Positions 49,670 to 58,342 are shown, numbered from the stretch's first letter. The stretch: 64,000 nucleotides of DNA from Nitrospirota bacterium (GCA_016215115.1 JACRLN010000012.1:62001-126000), one strand, 5' to 3'. The notes: generated by a model not told the origin, from the letters alone. A program made the numbers and translations.

Positions 49670-50803
49670 ATGAATATTGTTATAGCAGGAGGCGGCACAG
49701 GCGGTCATGTCTTTCCGGCAATTGCCATTGCGAAGGAATTAAAAAAGGAAATTGCCAACATTAAGATCACTTTTGTCGGGACCACGAAAGGAATCGAATC
49801 AAAGATAATCCCCAAAGAAGGATATGACATAAGGTTTATAAAGTCAGAAGGCCTTGTGGGAAAGAATGTCTTCAAGACCATTAAATCAGTCCTTAAGATA
49901 CCTTTGTCATTAAAAGATTCCCAAAGAATATTGAAAGAACTTCAACCCGAACTGGTGTTGGGGGTAGGAGGCTATAGTTCAGGACCTGTTGTCCTGTGCG
50001 CTGCTCTGATGGGCATTCCCACAATGATTCATGAGCAGAATACACTTCCCGGACTTACCAATAAATTACTTGGCAAATTCGTTGATACAATAGCAGTTAC
50101 ATATCATGAGAGCATAAAGTTCTTCCCGCTGGAAAAGACCTACCTGACAGGCAATCCAGTAAGATTGGAGATACTGAAAGGCGACAGGGGAAGAGGCTGC
50201 AAAATCTTTAGTCTTGACGGGAAGCTTTTTACCATCTTTGTATTTGGCGGCAGTCTGGGTGCAACACGTATTAATAGCGCTGTCAGCGAGGCGCTGGCAT
50301 ATCTTGAACCGTTTAAAGACAGAATCCAGTTTCTGCATCAGACAGGTGATAAGGATTTTGATGTTGTGAGGAAGACATATCGTGAACGCGAATTTAAAGG
50401 AACTGTCATCCCTTTTGCATATGAAATGGCTGATGCATATGCAGTGGCGGACCTTATTATTTCGAGGGCCGGCGCAACTACTCTTGCTGAACTGACTGCT
50501 TGCGGTAAGGCTGCAATCCTTGTGCCCTATCCGTTCGCAGCAGGCAATCATCAGGAAATAAATGCAAGGAAACTCTGGGATGTCGGCGCTGCGCAGATGA
50601 TCCTTGACAAAGACTTAAATGGTAAAACGCTTGCGGAACTTATTAAATACTTATTGGAAGACCCTGATGCAATCGGACATATGGAACGTACAAGCAAGTC
50701 TCTCGGGAATCCGGAAGCGACTAAGAGAATAATCGAACTAATGTTAGGACTATTAAAAAAAAAATTACAAATTGTAAATTGTAAAGTGCAAATTGCAAAT
50801 TAA
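49670..50803 (+). CDS. murG: UDP-GlcNAc transferase MurG (lipid II synthase)
   Basis: A 377-residue GT28 enzyme at the inner face of the membrane. Motifs: IAGGGTGGHVFPAIAIAKEL, GVGGYSSGPVVLCAAL, HEQNTLPGLTNKLL, VFGGSLGATRIN, SRAGATTLAELTACGK and PYPFAAGNHQEINARKL. AGAAGGAC precedes the ATG. The last 14 residues (KLQIVNCKVQIAN) and the stop come from a period-7 AAATTGT array, so the natural C-terminus was probably shorter. It is followed by 139 bp of hairpin repeats before murC. Confidence 0.95.
   Translation: MNIVIAGGGTGGHVFPAIAIAKELKKEIANIKITFVGTTKGIESKIIPKEGYDIRFIKSEGLVGKNVFKTIKSVLKIPLSLKDSQRILKELQPELVLGVGGYSSGPVVLCAALMGIPTMIHEQNTLPGLTNKLLGKFVDTIAVTYHESIKFFPLEKTYLTGNPVRLEILKGDRGRGCKIFSLDGKLFTIFVFGGSLGATRINSAVSEALAYLEPFKDRIQFLHQTGDKDFDVVRKTYREREFKGTVIPFAYEMADAYAVADLIISRAGATTLAELTACGKAAILVPYPFAAGNHQEINARKLWDVGAAQMILDKDLNGKTLAELIKYLLEDPDAIGHMERTSKSLGNPEATKRIIELMLGLLKKKLQIVNCKVQIAN
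50766..50802 (+). repeat. heptanucleotide repeat at the murG end
   Basis: CAAATTG/TAAATTG/TAAAGTG units with period 7 encode the last codons of murG; the terminal TAA is part of the array. Confidence 0.8.
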
Positions 50804-50859
50804 TACTAACAGAATATATAAAATGCCATATAGAGATTTAAAAACAAATATTTGTAGAA

Positions 50860-50935
50860 TCCCCCTGCATCCCCCTTTTCCAAAGGGGGAGGTAATTATT
50901 CCCCTCTTTGACAAAGAGGGGCGAGGGGAGATTTT
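50860..50935. repeat. double CCCCC-type hairpin element between murG and murC
   Basis: CCCCCTTTTCCAAAGGGGG then CCCCTCTTTGACAAAGAGGGG, two inverted repeats in tandem. Same family as the element at 32675. There is no ribosome-binding site beyond GGGGAG just before murC. Confidence 0.75.
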
Positions 50936-50942
50936 TTAAGCT

Positions 50943-52391
50943 ATGTACAAACGATTTGAAAAAATACATTTTGTCGGTATAGGCGGTGTCGGCATGAGCG
51001 GAATAGCCGAAGTTCTTTATAATCTTGGCTATAAAGTATCGGGTTCGGATCTGAAAGAATCTGAAACCACCGGCAGGCTGAGAGGGCAGGGGATAAACAT
51101 CGCTGTGGGACACAAGGCGGAAAATATAAAGGATGCGGATGTCGTGGTAATATCTTCGGCTGTATCTTCTTATAACCCTGAAGTTGAGGCTGCGCGCGCA
51201 TTCTCAATACCTGTTATACCAAGGGCGGAGATGCTTGCAGAGCTTGCGAGACTTAAATACGCTGTGCTGGTGGCAGGAGCGCACGGAAAGACAACCACAA
51301 CTTCATTGGTGGCAAGTGTCCTCGGCGAGGGCAAATTCGATCCAACCGTGGTAATAGGAGGTAAATTGAAAGGCATTGGCAGTAATGCAAGACTCGGACA
51401 GGGGGAGTTCCTTGTTGCCGAAGCAGACGAAAGCGATGGTTCGTTTCTGAAACTCTCGCCGACGATTGCGGTTGTTACGAATATAGACAGGGAACATCTG
51501 GATTTTTTCAAGACTATCGATGAAATAAAGAACGCCTTTCTTTTATTTATGAATAAAATACCGTTTTACGGACTCTCTATCCTGTATGGCGACAATGAAC
51601 ATATTAAAGAACTTTTACCAAAAATGCAGAGGAGATTTATCACATACGGATTAAGTGATAACCTCGACCTTGTGGCAAAAAACATTAAGACAGACGGTTT
51701 AAGTACAACATTCGAAGCTGTTTTGAACGGCAAGTCAATCGGAACATTTGAAGTGCCGCTTTTCGGTGTTCACAATGTATGCAACTGTCTTGCAGCAATT
51801 GCGGTCGCCAATGAACTCGAAATGAGCATGGATGACATCCGTAAGGCGTTGCGGCATTTTAGCGGGGTACAGAGACGTTTTGAGATAAAGGGTATGGTTT
51901 CAGGCATTAAAATAGTTGATGACTACGGACATCATCCAGCAGAGATTATGGCGACTTTGAGAGCTGCAAAAGAGGCAATGAGACAGGGGACAGAAGTCAG
52001 AACAAAGAACACAGACCGAGTAGGGGCAATTCATGAATTGCCCCTACAAAAAGAAGGTAGGGGCAGGTTGGTCGTCCTTTTTCAGCCGCACAGGTATACA
52101 AGGACGCGGGATTTGTTTAATGAGTTTTGCTATTCCTTTACGGACGCTGACAAGGTGGTGCTGATCGACATTTATCCTGCTGGAGAAAGACCTATAGAGG
52201 GGATAAATTCAGAAAATTTACTGAAAGGGATAAAGAATACCGGCAAAGATGTTGAATACATTAAAGATCGTACAGATGTATTAAATCGTCTTAAACAGGA
52301 ATTGAGAGAAGGCGATACTTTGTTAACGCTCGGCGCCGGCGATGTTTGGAAGATAGGGGAGGAGTTTTTGAAAATTAAAAATGCAAAATGA
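50943..52391 (+). CDS. murC: UDP-MurNAc:L-alanine ligase
   Basis: A 482-residue Mur ligase for the first stem-peptide residue. Motifs: HFVGIGGVGMSGIAEVL, P-loop VAGAHGKTTTTSLVA, VVTNIDREHLDFF, HNVCNCLAAIAVA, VQRRFEIKG, DDYGHHPAEI and LFQPHRYTRTRDLF. An in-frame insertion of about 20-25 residues (TEVRTKNTDRVGAIHELPLQ) just before LVVLFQPHRY comes from a palindrome and flanking repeat. The residue order of the family motifs around it is intact. GGGGAG lies upstream of the ATG. Confidence 0.95.
   Translation: MYKRFEKIHFVGIGGVGMSGIAEVLYNLGYKVSGSDLKESETTGRLRGQGINIAVGHKAENIKDADVVVISSAVSSYNPEVEAARAFSIPVIPRAEMLAELARLKYAVLVAGAHGKTTTTSLVASVLGEGKFDPTVVIGGKLKGIGSNARLGQGEFLVAEADESDGSFLKLSPTIAVVTNIDREHLDFFKTIDEIKNAFLLFMNKIPFYGLSILYGDNEHIKELLPKMQRRFITYGLSDNLDLVAKNIKTDGLSTTFEAVLNGKSIGTFEVPLFGVHNVCNCLAAIAVANELEMSMDDIRKALRHFSGVQRRFEIKGMVSGIKIVDDYGHHPAEIMATLRAAKEAMRQGTEVRTKNTDRVGAIHELPLQKEGRGRLVVLFQPHRYTRTRDLFNEFCYSFTDADKVVLIDIYPAGERPIEGINSENLLKGIKNTGKDVEYIKDRTDVLNRLKQELREGDTLLTLGAGDVWKIGEEFLKIKNAK
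52020..52047 (+). repeat. 28-bp palindrome in murC
   Basis: Perfect GTAGGGGCA-ATTCATGAAT-TGCCCCTAC. Compared with the other copies, position 9 and its partner changed together (G to A, C to T), keeping the palindrome. Read as VGAIHELPL. Confidence 0.92.
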
Positions 52392-52410
52392 AGAATGCAA
52401 AATTGCTTAG

Positions 52411-52493
52411 TGTCATTCCCGCTATCTTTTGAGCGGGAATCCAGAGTCTTTTATAAGGAACTGGATTCCGGCTTAAGAACTGCCGGAATGACA
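52411..52493. repeat. TCATTCCCG-type hairpin element, copy 8, murC-murB gap
   Basis: TGTCATTCCCGCTATC ... GAGCGGGAATCCAG, then CTGGATTCCGG and CCGGAATGACA. It fills most of the murC-murB spacer. Confidence 0.85.
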
Positions 52494-52518
52494 TTTTCAA
52501 GTCAAGGACATTTAATTT

Positions 52519-53481
52519 ATGTTGAGTTGCACGATGAATAACAGAAAACTAAAAGAAATTTTTGATAAAACGTTTTTCAGGGGCGAAGTGAAATATAACG
52601 AGCCCATGTCAGCCCATACTTCTCTGAGGATAGGCGGTCCTGCGGATATGATGGTGTTTCCGGAGGACCCTGTATCTTTGAAAAACGTCCTGCTTGCTGC
52701 AAAGAGGGAACGGATCCCGGTTTTTGTTTTTGGAGGCGGAACTAATCTGCTTGTCGGGGATGGAGGGATTGAAGGAATTGTAACATCTTTGAAGGCATTT
52801 AACAACATTGAATTTACAAGAGAAACGAACGATAAATATGCTGTTTTGTATGCAGGAGCAGGGGTGGCGCTTGCAGGTTTAATAAATTTTGCACAAAAGA
52901 ACGGATGTGCAGGGATTGAAGCGCTTGTTGGAATCCCGGGTTATTTCGGCGGTGCTGTTTATATGAATGCAGGCTCTTTCGGTGTGGAGATTAAAGATGT
53001 GCTTGTTTCTGTTGCGCTGATGAATATGAATGGAGAGATTACAATTTTAAAGAAAGATGAACTGAACTTTTCATACAGAAGTTCAAACCTCCCCGAATAC
53101 TCAATCATACTCAGCGCAAACATTGCACTGAACAGAGACAACCCTGACGATATATCAAAGCGGATAAAGGAATTTCTGCAGAAAAAGAGGGATACCCAGC
53201 CGCTCGGGGAGCCTTCGGCCGGGTGTGTTTTTAAAAATCCTGAAGGCGATGGAGCAGGGAGGCTGATAGACGCCGCCGGATGTAAGGGGATGAGAATAGG
53301 TGATGTTGAGGTGAGCATGAAACATGCAAACTATTTTATTAACAAAGACAAAGCCACGTGCAGGGATTTCATTGAGCTGATGGAGAAAGTTATGTTACGG
53401 GTCAAAGAACACAGCGGGACAATCCTTGAGCCGGAGATAAAGATCGTGGGAAAATTTAAGCTGAAAGCTGACAGCTATTAG
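52519..53481 (+). CDS. murB: UDP-N-acetylenolpyruvoylglucosamine reductase
   Basis: A 320-residue FAD enzyme (type II MurB). Motifs: MSAHTSLRIGGPADMMV, FVFGGGTNLLVGDGGI, GIEALVGIPGYFGGAVYMNAG, FSYRSSNL, PSAGCVFKNPEGDGAGRLID (catalytic Ser/Cys region) and SMKHANYFIN; Glu near LEPEIKIVG. The ATG at 52519 (or 52534) has no clear Shine-Dalgarno sequence. The last residues KLKADSY and the stop are provided by an AGCTGAA heptamer array. It precedes ddl by 83 bp. Confidence 0.94.
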   Translation: MLSCTMNNRKLKEIFDKTFFRGEVKYNEPMSAHTSLRIGGPADMMVFPEDPVSLKNVLLAAKRERIPVFVFGGGTNLLVGDGGIEGIVTSLKAFNNIEFTRETNDKYAVLYAGAGVALAGLINFAQKNGCAGIEALVGIPGYFGGAVYMNAGSFGVEIKDVLVSVALMNMNGEITILKKDELNFSYRSSNLPEYSIILSANIALNRDNPDDISKRIKEFLQKKRDTQPLGEPSAGCVFKNPEGDGAGRLIDAAGCKGMRIGDVEVSMKHANYFINKDKATCRDFIELMEKVMLRVKEHSGTILEPEIKIVGKFKLKADSY

Positions 53482-53493
53482 CTGATAGCTGAA
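53459..53493 (+). repeat. AGCTGAA heptanucleotide array at the murB stop
   Basis: Exactly 5 x 7 bp (AGCTGAA, AGCTGAC, AGCTATT, AGCTGAT, AGCTGAA). The murB stop TAG lies inside it. Confidence 0.88.
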
Positions 53494-53564
53494 GGAAAGA
53501 TTACTTAATGACAAAGCAAACTAAAATAGATTAGCAAATTAATACGATTGGATGGTGAGTATCA

Positions 53565-54521
53565 ATGACTAAGGGGCCAATTACAACAAGGAAAATAGGG
53601 GTTTTAATGGGAGGTGAGTCCTCCGAGAGGGATATTTCCATCAGGAGCGGGCTTGCAATATATCAGAGCCTCCAGGAACTTGGCTATAATGCTGTACCTA
53701 TTGATATCAGCAAGGATATCGTGAACACACTGAAAAAGGAAAAGATAAAGTTTGCATTTCTTGCGCTTCACGGCGGGATTGGAGAAAACGGCGCAATTCA
53801 GGGGATGCTTGAGGTACTGGGTATTTCATATACAGGCTCAGGCGTTCTGGCATCAGCGCTTGCAATGGATAAAGAGGTGTCGAAAAAAATATTCATATAT
53901 CATGGCTTACCGGTAGCTCCGTTTATAATTGTTCAGCGTTCAGCGTTCAGCGTTCAGCGTTCAGCAAAGAATGCCGAGCCCCAACTGCCGGCTATAGACT
54001 TTCCTTTGCCATGGGTCGTGAAACCTGTTGAAGAAGGTTCAAGCATCGGGGTGAGTATGGTTAAAGATGAGAAAGAGCTGTCTTCCGCAATTAAGAAGGC
54101 TTTCTCTCTCGGGAAAAGGACGATGATCGAAAAATTCATCCCCGGGAAAGAAATTCATATCGGTATTCTCGGTCAGAAGGTTCTTGGAGGAGTGGAAGTG
54201 AGGCCCTCACTGGAATTTTACAACTATGAAGCAAAGTATACATCAGGGCTTACAGATTACATAATTCCGCCGGAGATTGATGATACGACATATGAAAGTG
54301 CGAAGGATGTTGCCCTGAAAGCGCATATGGCTCTCGGATGTTCAGGGGCCAGCAGGGTGGATTTAAGAATAGAAGAAAACAGTAATATACCGAACATTCT
54401 TGAGGTCAATACATTGCCGGGCATGACCACAACAAGCCTGCTTCCCAAAATAGCAAAGTCTGCCGGCTTAAGTTTTAACAATCTTATAGAGGAGATTATA
54501 AGACTTGCGCTCAAAGAATAA
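53565..54521 (+). CDS. ddl: D-alanine--D-alanine ligase
   Basis: A 318-residue ATP-grasp enzyme. Motifs: [80 protein letters not shown] and [16 protein letters not shown]. An in-frame insertion of about 12 residues ([16 protein letters not shown], coded by 5 x 7 bp) lies in the loop before PWVVKP. GGTGAGT precedes the ATG. The 3' end overlaps ftsQ by 17 bp. Confidence 0.95.
   Translation: MTKGPITTRKIGVLMGGESSERDISIRSGLAIYQSLQELGYNAVPIDISKDIVNTLKKEKIKFAFLALHGGIGENGAIQGMLEVLGISYTGSGVLASALAMDKEVSKKIFIYHGLPVAPFIIVQRSAFSVQRSAKNAEPQLPAIDFPLPWVVKPVEEGSSIGVSMVKDEKELSSAIKKAFSLGKRTMIEKFIPGKEIHIGILGQKVLGGVEVRPSLEFYNYEAKYTSGLTDYIIPPEIDDTTYESAKDVALKAHMALGCSGASRVDLRIEENSNIPNILEVNTLPGMTTTSLLPKIAKSAGLSFNNLIEEIIRLALKE
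53931..53965 (+). repeat. heptanucleotide repeat in ddl
   Basis: GTTCAGC repeated exactly five times (35 bp), read as [12 protein letters not shown]. No stop in any frame of the unit. Confidence 0.9.
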
Positions 54522-55305
54522 TAAACGCAGACCGGCAACACGCCGTGAAGGGAAACTGGCGCTTTTTTTAAAACGTGCTGGTATTTTTTTGTCTATAGCG
54601 GCTCTTGTTACGATTATTGTTTTAAGTGCATATTTGGTGGCACAGGCATTTTATGTAAGGGATATCCAGGTTTCGGGCAATGGCCATCTAACCAAAGGAG
54701 ATATTGCAGATATTATTAATATAAGGAAAGGTGAATCACTGTTTAATCTTCGTCTCTCTGAGATAGATCAGCGTTTGAGGAGTAGCGCCTGGATCAGGAA
54801 AACATATTTAAGATGGCAGCTTCCGGGGACGCTTTTAATAAATATTGAGGAGGCAGCTCCCAAAGCGCTTTTAAACTTCGGGGGAGAGACGTTTCTTGTT
54901 AATGAGGATGGCAATATTATGGAGAAACTTCAGGATGTGGTTACGCCATTTCTTCCTGTGATTAAGGGGGTAGACCCGAGATATAAGAAAAATATGTCAG
55001 AAGCCATGAAGCTGATAGGGACGCTGGCTGCAAAGAATATTATTTCTGATAAGCAATCCCTCGATATAGGGATAGATTCATATGGACTCACTGTGAATAT
55101 TGACGGCGAGTTCATCAAGGTCGGCTACGGACAATATTCAGAAAAATTTGAAAAATGGATGGAGCTTGAACCGGAATTAAAGAAAAGGGGGGTTCCCATT
55201 CAATATGTGGACCTGAGGTTTAAAGATTCCGTTATTGTAAAACCGGTAACACCTGAAAAAGATAAAGATAAGGATAAAGAGAAAAAGAAGGAGAAAAAGA
55301 TTTAG
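54505..55305 (+). CDS. ftsQ: cell division protein FtsQ
   Basis: A 266-residue bitopic division protein. Basic cytoplasmic tail, a membrane helix (about 25-48, [20 protein letters not shown]), then a POTRA domain ([19 protein letters not shown]) and the FtsQ beta domain ([21 protein letters not shown]). The start is a TTG at 54505 inside the ddl end, with GAGGAG upstream; this keeps the whole tail. The C-terminus is an unusual Lys-rich tail ([14 protein letters not shown]). Identified by domain and position. Confidence 0.9.
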   Translation: MRSKNNKRRPATRREGKLALFLKRAGIFLSIAALVTIIVLSAYLVAQAFYVRDIQVSGNGHLTKGDIADIINIRKGESLFNLRLSEIDQRLRSSAWIRKTYLRWQLPGTLLINIEEAAPKALLNFGGETFLVNEDGNIMEKLQDVVTPFLPVIKGVDPRYKKNMSEAMKLIGTLAAKNIISDKQSLDIGIDSYGLTVNIDGEFIKVGYGQYSEKFEKWMELEPELKKRGVPIQYVDLRFKDSVIVKPVTPEKDKDKDKEKKKEKKI

Positions 55306-55352
55306 TGATTCAAAGAGATATGAAATTTTGGCTTACACCGGGGTGTGCTAAA

Positions 55353-55460
55353 TGTCATTCCCGCGAAAGCGGGAATCCAGCCCTTCGACAAGCTCAGGGT
55401 GATAATGGTGTCATGGTGAGCCTGTCGAACCATGGATTCCGCATCAAGTGCGGAATGACA
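55353..55460. repeat. TCATTCCCG-type hairpin element, copy 9, ftsQ-ftsA gap
   Basis: TGTCATTCCCGCGAAAGCGG ... CATGGATTCCGCATCAAGTG, CGGAATGACA. It carries an inner CCTTCGACAAGCTCAGG / CCTGTCGAACC motif, a second repeat type nested inside. An open frame across it is not a gene. Confidence 0.75.
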
Positions 55461-55520
55461 TATTCTCTTTTTTATAGTTCTAATTTTTCTCTGTGCACTC
55501 TGTGGTTAAAGGAATAAACT

Positions 55521-56843
55521 ATGCATTTTGGATTTATTAAAGACATGACGTCAAAAAACAGCAACATTATAGTAGGTCTTGATATAGGTTCAACAAAGGT
55601 ATGCGCTGTTGTCGGGGAAGTTTATTCTGCTAAGAACAATAACCCCCCTCATTCCCCTCTTACCAAGGGGGGAATGAAGGGGGTGGAGGGATTTTCAGGT
55701 TATGACAGCAATATTCATATTGTCGGCGCTGGGAGCGCACTTTCAAGAGGGATTAAAAAGGGAGTTGTCATTAACATTGAACAGACAGTTGAAGCGATCA
55801 GAGAAGCGATACAACAGGCAGAGAAAACCTCAGGTGTTGATATAAAAATGGTCAATATTGGAATTACAGGAAGACATATAGAATATATCGCAAGTCAGGG
55901 AGTTATAGCCGTAAAAGAGAAAGAGATAGGATCCAGGGAGGTTGAACTGGTCCTGGACGCAGCAAGGGCAGTTGCTATTCCATTAGACAGAGAAATACTC
56001 CATGTGGTCCCGTCAGAGTTTATCGTGAACGGACAAAGTGGAATTACAGACCCCCGTGGAATGGTAGGGATAAGACTTGAAGCTAAAGTTCAGATCATTA
56101 CGGGTGCTGCATCATCAATACAGAATCTGACTAAATGTTGCCAGAAAGCAGGGCTTGAGGTTGTTGATGTTATGTTTCAGCCTGTTGCCACATCAGACGC
56201 AGTCCTTACAAGGGATGAAAAAGACCTTGGTGTGGCGCTTATAGATATCGGCGGCGGTACAACGGATATAGCTCTTTTTCAGGAAGGGAATATCGTTTAT
56301 TCTGCAATGTTGGAAGTAGGCGGAGCCAATTTTACAAATGATGTTGCAATAGGATTAAGGCTTCCATCTCTGGAAGCTGAACATATAAAAAGAGGACACG
56401 GCTGTTCAATGCTTGCTCTTATTGACAGGGAAGAGGAGATAGAGATCGGATATAGTGATGCTAAACCAGGCAAAAAAATACTGAGAACACATCTTGTGGA
56501 GATACTGCAGCCTCGTGCAGAAGAACTGTTCAGCTTGATAAAAGATGAACTCACTAACAAAGGCTATCATAAGTTCATGAATGCAGGGGTAGTATTGACA
56601 GGCGGACCGGTTTTAATGAAGGGGATGGATGTTATGGCTGAAAACATACTTGAACTGCCGGTCAGGATAGGGAAATCAGCAGGTATTGCAGGAGATGCGG
56701 ATATTATCAACAATCCTGCATATGCTTCAGTGTTAGGGCTTGTACTCCATGAGGCAGGTGAAAGTTTAAAAGATCAGGAATTAAGCAGCGGCAATATATT
56801 CGATGGTATAAGATCGAAAATGAGCGGATGGTTTAAGCTTTAG
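55521..56843 (+). CDS. ftsA: cell division ATPase FtsA
   Basis: A 440-residue actin-like protein that anchors FtsZ. The ATG at 55521 follows AAAGGA; an internal ATG at 55545 is possible. Motifs: IVGLDIGSTKVCAVVGEV (phosphate 1), GVVINIEQTVEAIREAI, VALIDIGGGTTDIALF (phosphate 2), GVVLTGGPVLMKGMDVM (adenosine) and the C-terminal amphipathic helix RSKMSGWFKL. Near residue 35 an in-frame insertion (NNNPPHSPLTKGGMKG) comes from a CCCCC-type hairpin repeat (55640-55686), in the loop between strands S1 and S2. Confidence 0.95.
   Translation: MHFGFIKDMTSKNSNIIVGLDIGSTKVCAVVGEVYSAKNNNPPHSPLTKGGMKGVEGFSGYDSNIHIVGAGSALSRGIKKGVVINIEQTVEAIREAIQQAEKTSGVDIKMVNIGITGRHIEYIASQGVIAVKEKEIGSREVELVLDAARAVAIPLDREILHVVPSEFIVNGQSGITDPRGMVGIRLEAKVQIITGAASSIQNLTKCCQKAGLEVVDVMFQPVATSDAVLTRDEKDLGVALIDIGGGTTDIALFQEGNIVYSAMLEVGGANFTNDVAIGLRLPSLEAEHIKRGHGCSMLALIDREEEIEIGYSDAKPGKKILRTHLVEILQPRAEELFSLIKDELTNKGYHKFMNAGVVLTGGPVLMKGMDVMAENILELPVRIGKSAGIAGDADIINNPAYASVLGLVLHEAGESLKDQELSSGNIFDGIRSKMSGWFKL
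55640..55686. repeat. CCCCC-type hairpin element inside ftsA
   Basis: CCCCCCTCATTCCCC ... GGGGGGAATGAAGGGGG, an inverted repeat read in frame as NPPHSPLTKGGMKGV. Confidence 0.75.
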
Positions 56844-56873
56844 TGATCTCAGGAATGAAAAAATATGACATTA

Positions 56874-56972
56874 GAAAGCGAGGAAGCGGGAAAGCGATGA
56901 AGTTGGGAAGTTCAGAAGCCACAAGGTCTTTTACTTCCGTACTTCCGAACTTCCGCGCTTCCGCGCTTTTAA
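56874..56972. repeat. octanucleotide repeat pair between ftsA and ftsZ
   Basis: Left part GAAGCGGG/GAAGTTGG-type units, right part ACTTCCGT/ACTTCCGA/CGCTTCCG units (period 8), inverted to each other. Same family as the tracts in purL. Confidence 0.7.
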
Positions 56973-57043
56973 AGTATGTTTACAACTTATGAAATCAGAG
57001 AGAAACAATTTAAATAAATAATTTAAGGGAAAGGAGAACTGAT

Positions 57044-58204
57044 ATGAAGATTTTTGAACTGGAGGAGGTACAGAACAATTATACGAACAATCCCGCAAAG
57101 ATCAAGATCGCAGGCGTTGGCGGGGGTGGAAGCAATGCAGTAAACAGCATGATAGCGTCAAATCTGCAGGGGGTAGAATTTATAGCTATTAACACAGACG
57201 CACAGGCGCTTGAACTGTCCCTGGCGCATCAGCGCGTGCAGATAGGCAATTCATTGACAAAGGGACTCGGCTCCGGGGCAGATCCTGAGACGGGAAGACT
57301 GGCTGCCCTGGAAGACAGGAATTTAATTGAAGATGCATTAAGAGGCGCTGACATGGTATTTATAACAGCAGGCATGGGCGGGGGAACCGGAACAGGGGCC
57401 TCTCCTGTTGTTGCAGAGATAGCCGGAGAACTCGGCATCCTAACGACAGCAGTGATTACCCGGCCGTTTCTTTTTGAGGGGAATAAAAGAGCCCGGAATG
57501 CCGAGCATGGCATAAAAGAACTCCAGAAACATGTCGATTCTATAATCATTATACATAACAGCAGGCTTTTAAATATCACGGAAAGGGAGACGACCTGGCT
57601 GCATGCACTCAATCTTGCAAACGATGTTCTGAGGCAGGCGGTAAAAGGTATCTCTGATTTAATCCTGGTCCCCGGACTTATTAATCAGGACTTCGCAGAT
57701 ATAAAGACCATTTTGGCAGACAGCGGCAGATCCCTTATGGGAATCGGCAGTGCAAGCGGTGAAAACAGGGCCGTTGATGCAGCCAAGATGGCAATCACCA
57801 GCCCCCTGTTGGAGGAAACCTCCATTGATGGCGCTAAAGGCGTATTAATAAACATCACTGGAGGTTCCTCCCTCTCATTCCATGAGGTCCATGAGGCAGC
57901 CAGCCTTGTAAGGGATGCCGTCCATGAAGACGCCGAAATAATTTTTGGTTCGGTGATAGACCCTGACTTCGACGACAAGATAACTGTTACTGTAATAGCC
58001 ACAGGTTTTGAAGAAAAAGCCCAGGCTGTAATGCCTTCATATGATAAATGGAGACCCTCAAAGGATATAAATACATTAAAAGGCTCATACCGTCTTCTGT
58101 CAAAAGATACGCTCAAGGAGAATGATGAAAGCTATCTTGACGTACCGACGTTTATGCGGAAAAACGGGTATTCTACAGATGACAAGGATATAAAGACTGT
58201 TTAA
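57044..58204 (+). CDS. ftsZ: cell division GTPase FtsZ
   Basis: A 386-residue tubulin homologue. Motifs: VGGGGSNAVNSMI, VEFIAINTDAQAL, GADMVFITAGMGGGTGTGAS (GTP signature), RNAEHGIKEL, LILVPGLINQDFADIKTIL (T7 loop) and FGSVIDPDFDDKITVTVIATGF. The C-terminal peptide DVPTFMRKNG fits the FtsA/ZipA-binding tail, with 15 residues after it. AAAGGAGAACTGAT precedes the ATG. It ends the dcw cluster; a GC-rich hairpin (58217-58260) follows. Confidence 0.97.
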   Translation: MKIFELEEVQNNYTNNPAKIKIAGVGGGGSNAVNSMIASNLQGVEFIAINTDAQALELSLAHQRVQIGNSLTKGLGSGADPETGRLAALEDRNLIEDALRGADMVFITAGMGGGTGTGASPVVAEIAGELGILTTAVITRPFLFEGNKRARNAEHGIKELQKHVDSIIIIHNSRLLNITERETTWLHALNLANDVLRQAVKGISDLILVPGLINQDFADIKTILADSGRSLMGIGSASGENRAVDAAKMAITSPLLEETSIDGAKGVLINITGGSSLSFHEVHEAASLVRDAVHEDAEIIFGSVIDPDFDDKITVTVIATGFEEKAQAVMPSYDKWRPSKDINTLKGSYRLLSKDTLKENDESYLDVPTFMRKNGYSTDDKDIKTV

Positions 58205-58216
58205 AATAACAGAGTC

Positions 58217-58260
58217 TTCTGTTCCCTCTCCCTTGACGGGAGAGGGTTAGGGAGAGGGTG
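58217..58260 (+). repeat. CCCTCTCCC hairpin repeat after ftsZ
   Basis: CCCTCTCCC-TTGAC-GGGAGAGGG plus a second GGGAGAGGGTG. It may act as a transcript end, but no T-tract follows directly. Confidence 0.6.
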
Positions 58261-58342
58261 ATGAATGATTGACTTCTTTTTAAACAAATTGTTATAACAT
58301 GGCGTCACCTTAGGGCAAAGCGATATTCATAATATTTTTTTC

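Noticed and set aside
55305-55517. 70-codon open frame between ftsQ and ftsA
   Set aside because: Its whole middle is a TCATTCCCG hairpin element with a nested CCTTCGACAAGCTCAGG repeat; the peptide (CHSRESGNPALRQAQGD) is the usual by-product of such repeats.
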